DNA of 64,000 nt, from NCBI GenBank assembly GCA_014338405.1, contig JTDE01002870.1:1-64000 (forward strand), in the 5' to 3' direction. Below the pieces are notes generated by a model. That model did not search any database and was not told the origin of the DNA. It was given only the letters and a program-made list of their open reading frames with translations. Both the position numbers and the translations under genes were made by a program. This stretch comes from Paragonimus skrjabini miyazakii. Lineage: Eukaryota; Platyhelminthes; Trematoda; Plagiorchiida; Troglotrematidae. This document shows, piece by piece, positions 24,865-35,600 of the stretch (positions are counted from its first letter, which is position 1; each line of letters begins with the position of its first letter).

Positions 24865-27274
24865 ACTTGGAAATTTTCCATGTTTTCATTGATATGTACA
24901 TTGTTTGTTTGTTTTTAGGCTTGACAACATCAGGTTACCTCCACTTAGAATGCAATTAGGTTATTCTTAGTCGGAGGACTGTTGATAGATGTGTACCGTC
25001 AAAATTTTCCTAACTTTGCCCCTCCAATTAAACTTAACACACAAAAAGTGTATAAAAAAACAGCAAATTGTTAAACGTGAAAACGTCGTTGCATTCATAT
25101 ATGAAGCACATGTGAGAATAATTTCGCTTTCTATTTTCAACTGCATACACAAAAGAATTTCTTCTGTAATTCGTGTCGTGTATGCAGTTGAAAAGCATAA
25201 ACGAACTGATACTCATTCACACCTCCTCAGTGATGACCTTGGTAACTTTCAGAGGTATTCGGAAAAAACAGTTTGATGTTTATATGTGTAGTAATGGGTC
25301 AAGGTGAGGTAAAATGAAGGTCTTTCTTGTATTCGGTGAAGTAAGCAAAAATAGGAAACGACCTGAAGGAGAAAGAGTCGCTATCGTGGTTTCCAAGAAG
25401 CGATGATCGTCATATTTAGGTCCTCGTCCTGCTAAGTTCATTCGAAAGTCTAGATGCTCTGCAGAGTGTCACCTTGAAAAATCGTGATGCTATCAGAAGG
25501 CCTACTAAAATATTCATCCTCGCGAATTGCCACTTAAAGGTCACACAAAATGTTGCTAGCTGTAGAACCTCAACTATTTTAAGATAAACGGCTTTGATGC
25601 AATTTTCTAAGCGATGAGATGAAGAACGTTATCAGATGAAAATTAGAGATCAGCTCAGTTAATATGTCTTTGCCAATTTATCCAATTTACGGTTTGTGTT
25701 ATCGTAGCTTATAAACGTATTGAATGATTACTTCGATGAGATAAATGATTCGGTACTTCCAGCCAATCCAAACTAGGAAGGCTGGTTTACAAGACATGTG
25801 TTAGTTTTCATTAATACACATATTTTTAATGGTAAAACACTGGTAGTTAAAGCCGGAGTAAAACATCTTTTTGATAGCTCCTGGCGGAAATCGTTAAGAA
25901 AATATTGCTTTGTCATTTCGACACATGAAACGATGAAGAAGATACAACTTGTGTGGCTCATTTGTTTGCCTATTGAAAGTGGATGAAGCCTATAAAAAAT
26001 TGTCGTTTTTAATGCTTATAGTTTCTTGTCAGAAAGTGTGTTTTATAAAATACGTTTGCTGTCTGTGGTTGCTACAGGTCTGTGAAAAATGTTCTGAGAC
26101 GTTGAAGTCAGTGCTGTTTGAGTGCCTGCTAGCCAAGAAAATATATCTAATTGTGTCCGCAAAATTATGTATTAATTCACTGGAAATGTCGATCACAATT
26201 AACATGAATTTCAGTGTTCCTTCTGTTGTAAACCATTCACAAAGCTAGGCTGGTTCGTACAAGGTACAGTAATGCGTCTGATAGAAGCCAGATTCTATCC
26301 ATCGTGGTAATCAACATGGAACATCTTAGCCTCGAGTATACCGCAACTGTCCCCGATGTCTTCAAGACAAATCAAAAAGACAGGTGCAAAAAGCAACTTT
26401 GTTCCGGTCCAGAAACGTGTGCGCCAAAGAGAAAATTACAGGATATTTGTATGAGGCCTAGCGACCTACAAACATTCCCCAATCAAAAGATCGAAGGACA
26501 GTTATCAAAAATAGTAGTTAAAGTCATTAAGCCAACGATGAGCATAGCGGAATAGAGGTCGAACCAACAAAAAATAACGAAGGTTACCGCTCGACTTTTC
26601 AGGACATTTCCGTGCATTGTGATTGAGTAAAATCATCTTCTCAAGGAAGGACACGGTGTTGGATGAAAAAACGAAATCTTCAACACCCTTGTTTGGTTAT
26701 ATGTACTATTCAGTCGTTAGATTAAACTGACTCATTGCACGTAACGATCTGCGTCTGTTCGTTAAGCTACGCGCAGCCTGAAATCATATCCCCAAACTGA
26801 AAATAAGATTGGACCCAAATAATTCCACGCTACAGTAGGTAAACCTCAATCATTCACCAGGATAGCTTCGTTCAACAAAATGTACAGGTCCCGAATGCAG
26901 TTGGCAAGAGCGAGGCTGAATTGTCACGCGAGTAAACCACGTCAAAAACAGCTACTTGTGCAGCAGACGATTAATGACAGATTAGTTCAATAAAACAAAA
27001 ACGGGTTGAGTATGGCATAAGGATCAGATGTGAGACCAATGAGAAAAACGGGGAATGTAACTAAGGAGAACGAACTTTCTCAGTTCGGGAACCAACACAT
27101 CTTGAAGTTATCTTATGTTTAGCAGCCAAATTAACCAGTTTTGTCATCGTTTCGAATCACCTGGATCGGACATTCTTGTATTTTGAGCTGAAAAGTTTAT
27201 CCATTTGATGTGCTTATAAAAGAGTATAAAACTGGCCAAGATGAGATGTGAAAATTATGGCACTTTATACATAA
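24865..27274. other. CNG intron 1, middle part
   Basis: Contains the 17-bp hairpin. Small open frames (25949-26248 and 26304-26555, plus strand) show no recognised domain. No exon is needed here, because the flanking CNG exons join in frame. Confidence 0.5.
25134..25194. repeat. Perfect 17-bp hairpin in CNG intron 1
   Basis: TTTTCAACTGCATACAC (25134-25150) and its exact reverse complement (25178-25194) flank a 27-base loop. Weaker complementarity continues about 20 bases further out on both sides. Confidence 0.9.
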
Positions 27275-27373
27275 TTAATTAACAGTCCTATGGGTCGACA
27301 TTTTCGCGATCTAAGAGGTAACATCACTCGAATACATTATACCATTCTCGAAGTTCGATCCTGCTAGAACCCG
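27275..27373 (+). repeat. Inverted repeat pair 1, left arm
   Basis: About 98 bp starting TTAATTAACAGTCC, matching the reverse complement of 28571-28668 at roughly 92%, with a central perfect run of about 49 bp (27312-27360). The arms face each other across about 1.2 kb with no transposase-like frame. Confidence 0.88.
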
Positions 27374-28570
27374 TTATTTGTATATATCCTTGCCCCGACC
27401 AACAACTGAACTCTAACGATCAGCATATGAGGCAACCGGGTTGGTTCTTGCAACACTGAATTTAAGTATGGCGACAGAATTGTCCTGTATGAATGCTCCA
27501 TATTAGTCATTTGGGAGCTAGGTGTACACTACTCGAACTTTCCGAGAGAGAGATTGCAGCTACTGTTCTATTAGGTTTATTCGATCATCTTACAATGACG
27601 GCTTCATGTAATGTTGAAATTATACCAGTCAGTAGACTTGTTGCACAGTGTTCTGGCTATTGATGAATGAAAAGGGGAAGTTGGTTAATTTGAAATATAG
27701 GTGACACAACTTACACGTACTTTCGCATTCCGATATACCTTTTAATTAAATGTTTTCGGAAATAACTACTGGGCTGCATTTCTGCTCGTGTTGGAGTCTA
27801 TTAGTTGTGCACATTTCTGGCACGATCAGCCGTTGAACTCCCGTTCATATTATCGTGATTTATAAACAAGCTTTCAAGCACTAAGATATTCTGGTCAGAC
27901 TAGCAAATCTCAGAAGTTCAGCTAACCATTAATCTAGTTTACGGTGAACAACAATTCACAACTGGTAGCTTTTTGAAACTCACTGAATAACTCACATCGT
28001 TTTTATTCCTAATGCCATACTTTATTATGATATCTGGTGTACATATCTCTCACCCTTCGTCGAAACTTTCAGATAAACAACCAAAAGTTATCCAGTACGT
28101 CGAATACGGATTGCTTGTTATGAAGCCAGCATCATACCTTATATTTTCAGGAGCTTCTGATCTAGTACTGAATGTAAGTAGGTTTATACTTTTTACTCTA
28201 GGCTCTCTTTGGACAATTTGACAGGTCTGTGAGTTAGATATAAATTTCAGGTTCATTTGAACAGTCAAACTTAATCATCCTGATCCACATGATCCCAACA
28301 ACCAGAGTAAACTGAGATTACTGTCAAAGTTTTACTTGTAAACTTGTTATATTTCGTAAGTTTTGGATTCTATCAATTAGATGTTTGTGTGAACACACCT
28401 CAAACTCCTTCCAGGGATCTTCATTGTTCATAGTGTCAATAACTGAACTGCGAACGTAATAGGGCTTATTTGTAATTATTTTAAAATAGCATAATATATT
28501 CATACTCGTCTTTATAACCTTACCACTTCAGTTTTATTGGCACCGACTACGGCCACACGAGTTCTAGCAC
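27374..28570. other. Interior between inverted repeat pair 1
   Basis: About 1.2 kb with no recognisable coding frame (longest about 70 codons). If the arms are terminal repeats, this is the body of a non-autonomous DNA element of about 1.4 kb. Confidence 0.4.
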
Positions 28571-28668
28571 GGGTTCCAGCACGATCGAACTTCGAGAATG
28601 GTATAATGTATTCGAGTGATGTTACCTCTTACATCGCGAACATGTCGCCTCATAGGACTACTAATTAA
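28571..28668 (-). repeat. Inverted repeat pair 1, right arm
   Basis: Reverse complement partner of 27275-27373. Its outer end reads CCTCATAGGACTACTAATTA. The outer ends of both arms carry TTAATTA/TAATTAA. Confidence 0.88.
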
Positions 28669-30126
28669 CGGTGTTATTTCGATTTCTGCCCAGACAGTTC
28701 TGTTTGTATTCTTCTGGGTTACCGCAGATACCTCGTCGTTCACTATATGAACCTGTTCGGTTTGGGTTTATAAACAGTGTCAATTTGGTTAGTTCCTAAC
28801 AACGACTGAAAAACAGATATTGGTCCGGGAATGTGAAGTCATCACTCCCAGTTAAGCAGTATGCTAACGGTGCTTCGATATTTACTGAGCAGCTGGTCAC
28901 AAACATGAATTAGTTTATATCCTGTTTAATTTTGTCAGATAAACAAGTAATGTTAACCCCTTAGATGATAAACTAAACGCTGGTTTACATCGTCTAACCA
29001 CAAAAGTTCCCTTATTTCCTCATCTAGGAAAAACAGTTAACGACATGTCTTTCTTCATCCTAAGGAACAGGATTTTCACAAATGCAACTCTTGGACTACC
29101 CCCTAACCAGTCATATAACGTAGAATACTAAGCCACATCTATTCGATGACTAGACCAGTCAAACACGCGGATAAGATTGTGAAGTACATCACGTGACCTA
29201 CTTCGTAATTCATCGTTGTGATTTCCAAAGCAGTACAGCATCTGTCACGAGATACGTATGGCAAGTTGGAAAGTAGTGACCCCAAGGTATGAGCTGCCTA
29301 GTCAACAAAACCTAAATAGAAACAACCTTAGCGAAACAATTTCCCGGACCCTTTCAGACAGAGTTAATCATATCAACAAGAGTGTGTAGACTTGTATACG
29401 TGGGTAATAAATCATTTTTTCTGACGTTTGCGTGACATTTTTGAAAAACACCACAAACAAATCTTTCCAGACAGTATGTTGTATACATCAAGTGCATTGA
29501 CGTTACTGAGTGATCAATCCACATGAACTTTATCAACCCACCTGCAACCATCGTTACAAGGCGGATGTTCTAACGTTATGATTTTGGACGCCTTGGGGAT
29601 GAAGACCACGGGATTTTAGACCAGAAGCAACTTCAACTGATCTTCAAAAGTTTATCATCAACCATTTCACAGTTTCCGTTCAGTTGCCTGTATCCAAAAC
29701 TGAGAAGCCGGGTTTGTGAAAGATGTCATCTTAATCCCCGCTGGTAAATAAGACCAATCAATCAATATGAACATCGTCCCTGATACCTTGCGGTTCGGTA
29801 AGCCGAAACAGTTGTAAATCCTAGTGTGTGATTGCACCTAGATTAATTACGAAAAGTCAAGGTTTCAAACTGCTGCTTTGTTTAGTCTCACAAGGTGTCT
29901 ACAATACTAGGAGATTCATTTGACTCATATGTTCATAGGGAATGAAAAACGTTACAGAAATTATATGGATTACAGTTCATCCGGCTGGTCATGTGTTTGT
30001 TTGGTTACGTGAATGTGCTGTGATTAAGCGAGAAACTTGCTCGGCATTTGATAATGTGTTAATCAAGTTAATCCTGTACGTGTGTGTGCGTCTCGAGTTC
30101 CTGTACGGAACTATTAGCACGTTATG
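28669..30126. other. CNG intron 1, 3' part
   Basis: No recognisable gene or repeat, apart from features listed separately just downstream. Confidence 0.5.
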
Positions 30127-30223
30127 TTAATAAGTCTGATCGATATCTCGATCTAACTCTATTAACTCATATAATTGTACCGACCTGAAGATAAATTATA
30201 GAAAACATATGTCTTTCTTCTCA
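30127..30223 (+). repeat. Dispersed repeat, copy 2
   Basis: Same orientation as 4645-4758, with small deletions. It lies in the first CNG intron, less than 1 kb before the exon at 31025. Confidence 0.85.
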
Positions 30224-30615
30224 GTAACCCCACTAGCTTCAAACAATCAACACGTAACGCATAGCTATGTAATGCGTGTTTGTTCTCATTATGTGGGAGC
30301 TTAGAAGACATCTGATGCTCGCAAAACCTCATGTGATAAACGATTAATTACTACGGTGATTGCAGGCTAAGTAACCAACAAAAAACATGGGTGAACTGAA
30401 GAAGACTAGTTTGAATACATTGTGTCACATATTAGCAACCCTATAACCGGTGAGGGTAAGTTGATCAGATAATATCCCCCAAACTTTTAGAAGTATAGAA
30501 CGAATTGCTTTGAAGTTGATCAGTGGATGCATTTGTAAATATATGGAGTCCCGTAGAACGCACGTAAAGTGCACCGTACAAACAACTGTTTTCGGTCATT
30601 TCCTGCAGGTTTTTG

Positions 30616-30649
30616 CTGGCACATGAAGTGTACTAGATTCATGTGCCAG
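30616..30649. repeat. Perfect 12-bp hairpin in CNG intron 1
   Basis: CTGGCACATGAA (30616-30627) and TTCATGTGCCAG (30638-30649) with a 10-base loop, GTGTACTAGA. Located about 380 bases before the CNBD exon. Confidence 0.85.
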
Positions 30650-31024
30650 AAATGAAACAGATAAATAAATGTCTCACAGAATGACGCAGATCACAGTTCG
30701 CTGTAGGGTACGGTGGAGCGTGGTGCATTATTCAGCCACAGCTGACAGTTTAGTTCGACACCGTGCCACAGTACCAAGACAAACATAAGTTTCTAATTAG
30801 TCGACCTGTTGTACGTGTTCATGCATTTATCATTCGATTTTGTTTAGCTGCCAGACAGATCCAAACTACTATCTATCTCTAGTCTTTCTGTTTTCTTTCC
30901 TGCATTCTTTATGTGCTCACCGAGTCACCTGACAATGTTGAACAGATCAGAAGTTAACTTGGAACCAACTATACCATGTGCTCCACTTACCATTTCTAGT
31001 CTCCATATTACTTTCATACTACAG

Positions 31025-31330
31025 GCGAGATTGGAAAGCAGATGTTCATTGTGAATCGAGGAACATTGCATGTGCTCGGAGACGACAATAAATCCGTGCT
31101 GGCCACTCTACGAGCAGGGAGCTATTTTGGCGAGCTGTCCATTCTGAATCTGGGTCAATATGGTAACCGCCGTTCGGCGTCTGTTCGATCGTTGGGCTAC
31201 TCAGACTTGTTCCGATTGTCAAAGTCGGACCTATGGGATGTGCTCAAAGAATATCCCGGAGCAAGACGGAAACTGGAATATCATGCTTATAAAAAGATAC
31301 ACGATTTTAAGGTGCACAGACGTGAAGACG
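31025..31330 (+). CDS. CNG channel exon: core of the CNBD
   Basis: Internal exon of 306 bp, phase 1 at both ends, between ACAG and GTGAGT. It encodes the beta roll, phosphate-binding cassette and C-helix: EIGKQMFIVNRGTLHV, then SYFGELSILN with the Glu that contacts the ribose, then GNRRSASVRSLGYSDLF. In the cassette the Arg that pairs with the cyclic phosphate (Arg559 of bovine CNGA1) is present, but the next residue, Thr560 in CNGA1, is Ser. The loop between ILN and GNRR has four residues (LGQY) against six in vertebrate CNGA, as I recall for invertebrate CNGL channels. The C-helix WDVLKEYPGARRKLEYHAYK runs into IHDFK; on a gap-free alignment the position of CNGA1 Asp604, which sets cGMP preference, holds Phe, with Asp one residue earlier. 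Because the exon is an exact multiple of three, skipping it would keep frame but remove most of the ligand pocket. Confidence 0.95.
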
Positions 31331-32417
31331 GTGAGTATCGTAGAATCTTTGTTGAGACTTCCGCTTACATATTATTTTAATGCGGAACTGCAGCAAATAG
31401 ATTGGTGAATTGTTTCGGTAGTCCTTTTTTAACTATAGTCTTAGTTTAATCACAGCATCCGTTTAAGGTCGCCCAGCACTAGCATACCGAATAAAATTCA
31501 TACTACTCTATCTTATCTGTAATAACGGTTGTCAGAGGTTGCAAGCTCTGAACCGACTTATCATGTATGATTTATATTTGAAACATTCAACAACTTTTGT
31601 TGGGTACAGCGTCTAAAACGGGCATACTATTACAAACATACTGCAAGGGTACGCGGTCTACACACGATGACCCAGGTTTCGGATGAACACAGCTGACGTT
31701 TTTCCTATATATCAAGACTGATCAGTCAGTTGGTTCAAGAAAATGCAAGTAACTCTGTTAACGTAATCACAGTATGAACCAGGTTGACTGTAGTAGAAAA
31801 TCCAATTTTTTTCCGCGTAATTTAGTAGTTGTTCAACACAAATATTTGGCTCATTTTTATCCCAATATAAAATGTTTTGCAGAATTACCTGTTATCATGT
31901 GCCCAGTAGTGAAGTAATATTATTTTATATGCTATGTAATACACGATTCTCGTCAAAGCCCACTAAAACGTATAAATAGGAAGTAGGATTTTGACGTTCA
32001 TGGGTTTATCGAATGAGATCATCAGTTCAATGTCACACCTGCTATTAGGATAACAAAGTACGTCACGTGATCACATTGTACTTATTTTGACGGTTGAAAG
32101 AAACAAGTCACGTTCATCCATGAAAAAAATGTTTGAAATGAAAATGTTTGCAAGCACGACCTAACAAAAGACTGCAAGTGAAAATACTAGGCGTCGAAAA
32201 AGTAACATTTCAAAAGTAAACCCTTTCAAGCCAGAGGACTATTCGTTGCTCATCCCGTTTACCAAGACAGTCTCTTTTGTGTGTAGTGGGTGAAATGTTC
32301 ACCAACTTGCCTTCAAGGTTAGAAAGAAAACGACCAACTTCGGATATGTACAAGTGTTGTCAATAACCGATCGTATTGGAATAAACAAACTTGTATCTGT
32401 CTCCTCTCTCTGGAGAC

Positions 32418-32693
32418 GATCGGGCAACCTGATCATTACTCACAAGCGAAAGTGGTTGAACGTTCACATACGATAATTCGGTCATGCTTAATGCGAGGTC
32501 AGTGATGCAGGGGTAAACACGGTTGCCTCATGAAAAGCGTGGCTGAAGTTCTAGTCCCGGCAGTGGCGATGATATGCACTACTGACGAACTCTAATGAGA
32601 GCGAAACTGGAGTTTAGTGCTTCTGCCGTTGGAAAGGAGTCGACTGGGAAGTTTATGGGAATGCGACAGCTGCGATCAATTGTAGGTGATGTT
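32418..32693 (+). repeat. tRNA-like SINE family, copy 4, best preserved
   Basis: The copy contains GTGGTTGAACGTT (A-box-like) and GTTCTAGTCC (one base from the pol III B-box consensus GTTCRANYCC), followed at once by a complete hammerhead ribozyme (32576-32620). Pol III promoter plus hammerhead is the layout of the SM-alpha repeats of schistosomes. It lies in the second CNG intron, sense strand. Confidence 0.7.
32576..32620 (+). ncRNA. Type I hammerhead ribozyme in SINE copy 4
   Basis: Stem I is GCACTA paired perfectly with TAGTGC. Between them are the core CTGACGA, stem II CTCT/AGAG with loop AATG, the core GAAA, a three-pair stem III (ACT, loop GG, AGT) and cleavage base T (32614). Outside an internal loop, stem I continues with CGGCAG (32558-32563) against CTGCCG (32623-32628); such an internal loop is where natural hammerheads make their stem I-stem II contact. 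The only core-adjacent flaw is an A-C pair at the base of stem II, where the sister copy has G-C. Cleavage would fall between 32614 and 32615. Confidence 0.82.
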
Positions 32694-35600
32694 TAATCTG
32701 TATGAAAACCAAACTCTCCGACTATTCATCAGTGTACGTGTATCAGGTGGAATAAAATTGAAAGTATCAGGTATCCCTTTCGTTTGATATTTGTAAAAAA
32801 TTGTAGTCAAGTACATGAACGGACAGATGCATACAAACTAAATGTTGGAATCTGTCAAATCACTGTTCACAGTTTGATGGGAGATCGAAATGTATGAAAT
32901 TTATTAATGCATGAAAACACGAGATAGGCAAGAAAAGGTAGGAAGGGGGTAAGGTGCCGACTGGCAATAGCCAAATCGCTCATCTTAATAAACCAGCGAG
33001 ATGAATTAGATGGAATACATTTGGCCACTTCATGTTGGATTCACATAAGCAAACTACCAACAACAGTACAGTGAACAACGTGATCCAGTGAGAAAAATAA
33101 AAGAAATTTGACATTGGACAGTCGGAAATCTAAAAAACCATTATTGTGCAATCCCTGTACTGTAGATTACGCGCCCAAGTTCTGGACATATAAAGATGGT
33201 CTACCAATTTGGTTATCAGTTCGTGTAAATACGTGACGAGAACTAACCAAATGTTACTGGGGCATACAAGAGTTCTACATAACAATGCAAATCTTCATTT
33301 TACTACATGGAGGATGAACATTGTTTCACAGAAGACACTAGTTACATCCGGAAAGACGTATGATTGATTTGTCTGTTTTATTATGGCAAACAAACATTCA
33401 TCACACTGACAATCATGTCTTCATAGATGCTACAATTGATATCTGTTAGAAAGATTTTTCCGATGCAGTTTTTAATCCACAAAAGCGTACAATAACAGTA
33501 TTCGCTCAAGGAACAAACTGCTAAGTACCTTTGTAAATGCTCTGTACTAGTCTGTGATTTATATAATCTCGACTAAAATAAGTAATCTACAGAGTTTCGA
33601 TAAGTTATACGGTGCAAACCCGTCACCATTTCACTACATTTAAACAACAACAATGAGTTCATTCAGTGTGCCTTGCCAAAGGACCACAATTTCATCCGGT
33701 CTATTAAGATATTCATAAACTATACTGGTGACAGAATCAAACCTTAAAAACAAATCAGAGTTTCTGTCATCGAGGCTGATTACAAGCCTGCACCAAAATT
33801 ATCACGTTACTAGTAAAAAAAGCGCTTATTTTTGTGATAAATAGAAATATACGCGAACTCAGTTTTTTGAAACTATTACAGGACCTAATGGTATTGATAT
33901 AATTGAACAGGATTTCGAAAACTACACCACAGTAGTTGTAGTTTATTCATATACATCTCAATCAAGCTAAATAAAAAACTTTTCTAAAGGAATCGAAGTC
34001 GGACACAACAAAGTTACCACCTAAGAAGCCGCTGATGATTCAGTTGATTGGCTTCAGATCGTCTAACTTTTCAGACAAATTAATTTGATTATTTCACCAA
34101 ATCCAGTAAGCAACGAATTTTGAGCACAACCATAATGGAAAACCTTGTCGCAAAGCTACTGCTTCTGTCTGTTTACTCTCCGCATGACTCAGTTCAGAAC
34201 CTAGACTGAGACATAAGTAACTCCGATGGAAATCTACCTCGGTGATGTGTATGGATTGAATGCTCATTTGGAATGTCTCATTTTACACGTGTGCCCGTTA
34301 ACCACACACCACATTTGTATCTGTGTCCACGTGTAACTGCTACCCAGATAAAATAGACGCATTTCACTTTTGAGTCATTCTCGTCTACTCAGAGTTTCAA
34401 ATCTGTTTATAGACATAACCTGACCCTTCCAACCGATAAGGAGTGTTGTCTGTTTCCACCGCGTTTAACATTTAGTTGATAAACCGCATACACTTGGTCG
34501 GGTGAAAGGTAATCAGTAAACAGATGGCTAATATTCACTGGACTGTTAAGTAAGTGTTGAGTACTAAGATTTAAGTAGCAGAAACGAGTTGATATAATCA
34601 CTGTGGGCTGATAAATGCTTGGTCAATGAATGCAAGCGAAAAGATAGCAAGTCTAAATGAGACACTGCATATTCTGTGCATTGTACAAGTTGATTTTAAT
34701 GTATGTCCTAATGGGACAAGGAGGGAAAAAATAACACTATATAATGTTTTATACTAACAAACATCCTAACGGGGTTAGTGCAGTTTAAGAAGCCATCTTA
34801 ATCACTCAGATTGTTTTCTTTATATTTACGAAAGTACTAGTAAAAAAACTTGAGTGTACTTGGTCTGGATCTTCAAATCGTGGTAAACCATGCGTTAACA
34901 TTTGAAAGCAAACTGTATTTTTTCCTTAATCCACTAAAGGATCGTATTTTGGCTACATTTTACAAAATAATGATAAAACAAAACTCAAAATAAATTGTCT
35001 TCGCAACGTGTAGGAAGATCTCACTATCTTTACGTGAAGCATCAAATGTGTTTTCATGGAAGGTATCTAGGTTTGGATGGAGAAAGATGAGACTGTAATT
35101 GATCGACTTGATCAAATGAACTATGCACATCACTATCGAGAATACATCATTTATCAGTACCCAACAATAAAATTGATTTGATGAAACCTGAATCCGAATG
35201 ACTTGATTCAAGGACGAAGCAATGTCACTTGGATTGCAATAATTATCATATATTTGTGCTGTGGAAGAGGACAACTTATTTGAAGTATGGCCAACTCGGA
35301 ACCGGCACGACGTAGCCAAAAACTAGATGAAGGGCGCAGATTCCATTATTCATTGGCTGATAAAAATGATGGTTGCGAGAGCACAATCCATTAGGGAATT
35401 ATCACGTCCGTTTGAATTCACTGTTGCTTACGGAGTCATAGTCTTGTGTTTCTCGTCAATCGCTGGGGCATATGCCGAAAACTAGTTGCTTCCATTCGTT
35501 AACCACTGTAGCCGGAAGGTCGCGAGTGATCGAGGTGATCCATATGCATCATATAATCCCATGTTGACAAGAATACACAAAACAATGTTATGTGGATACT

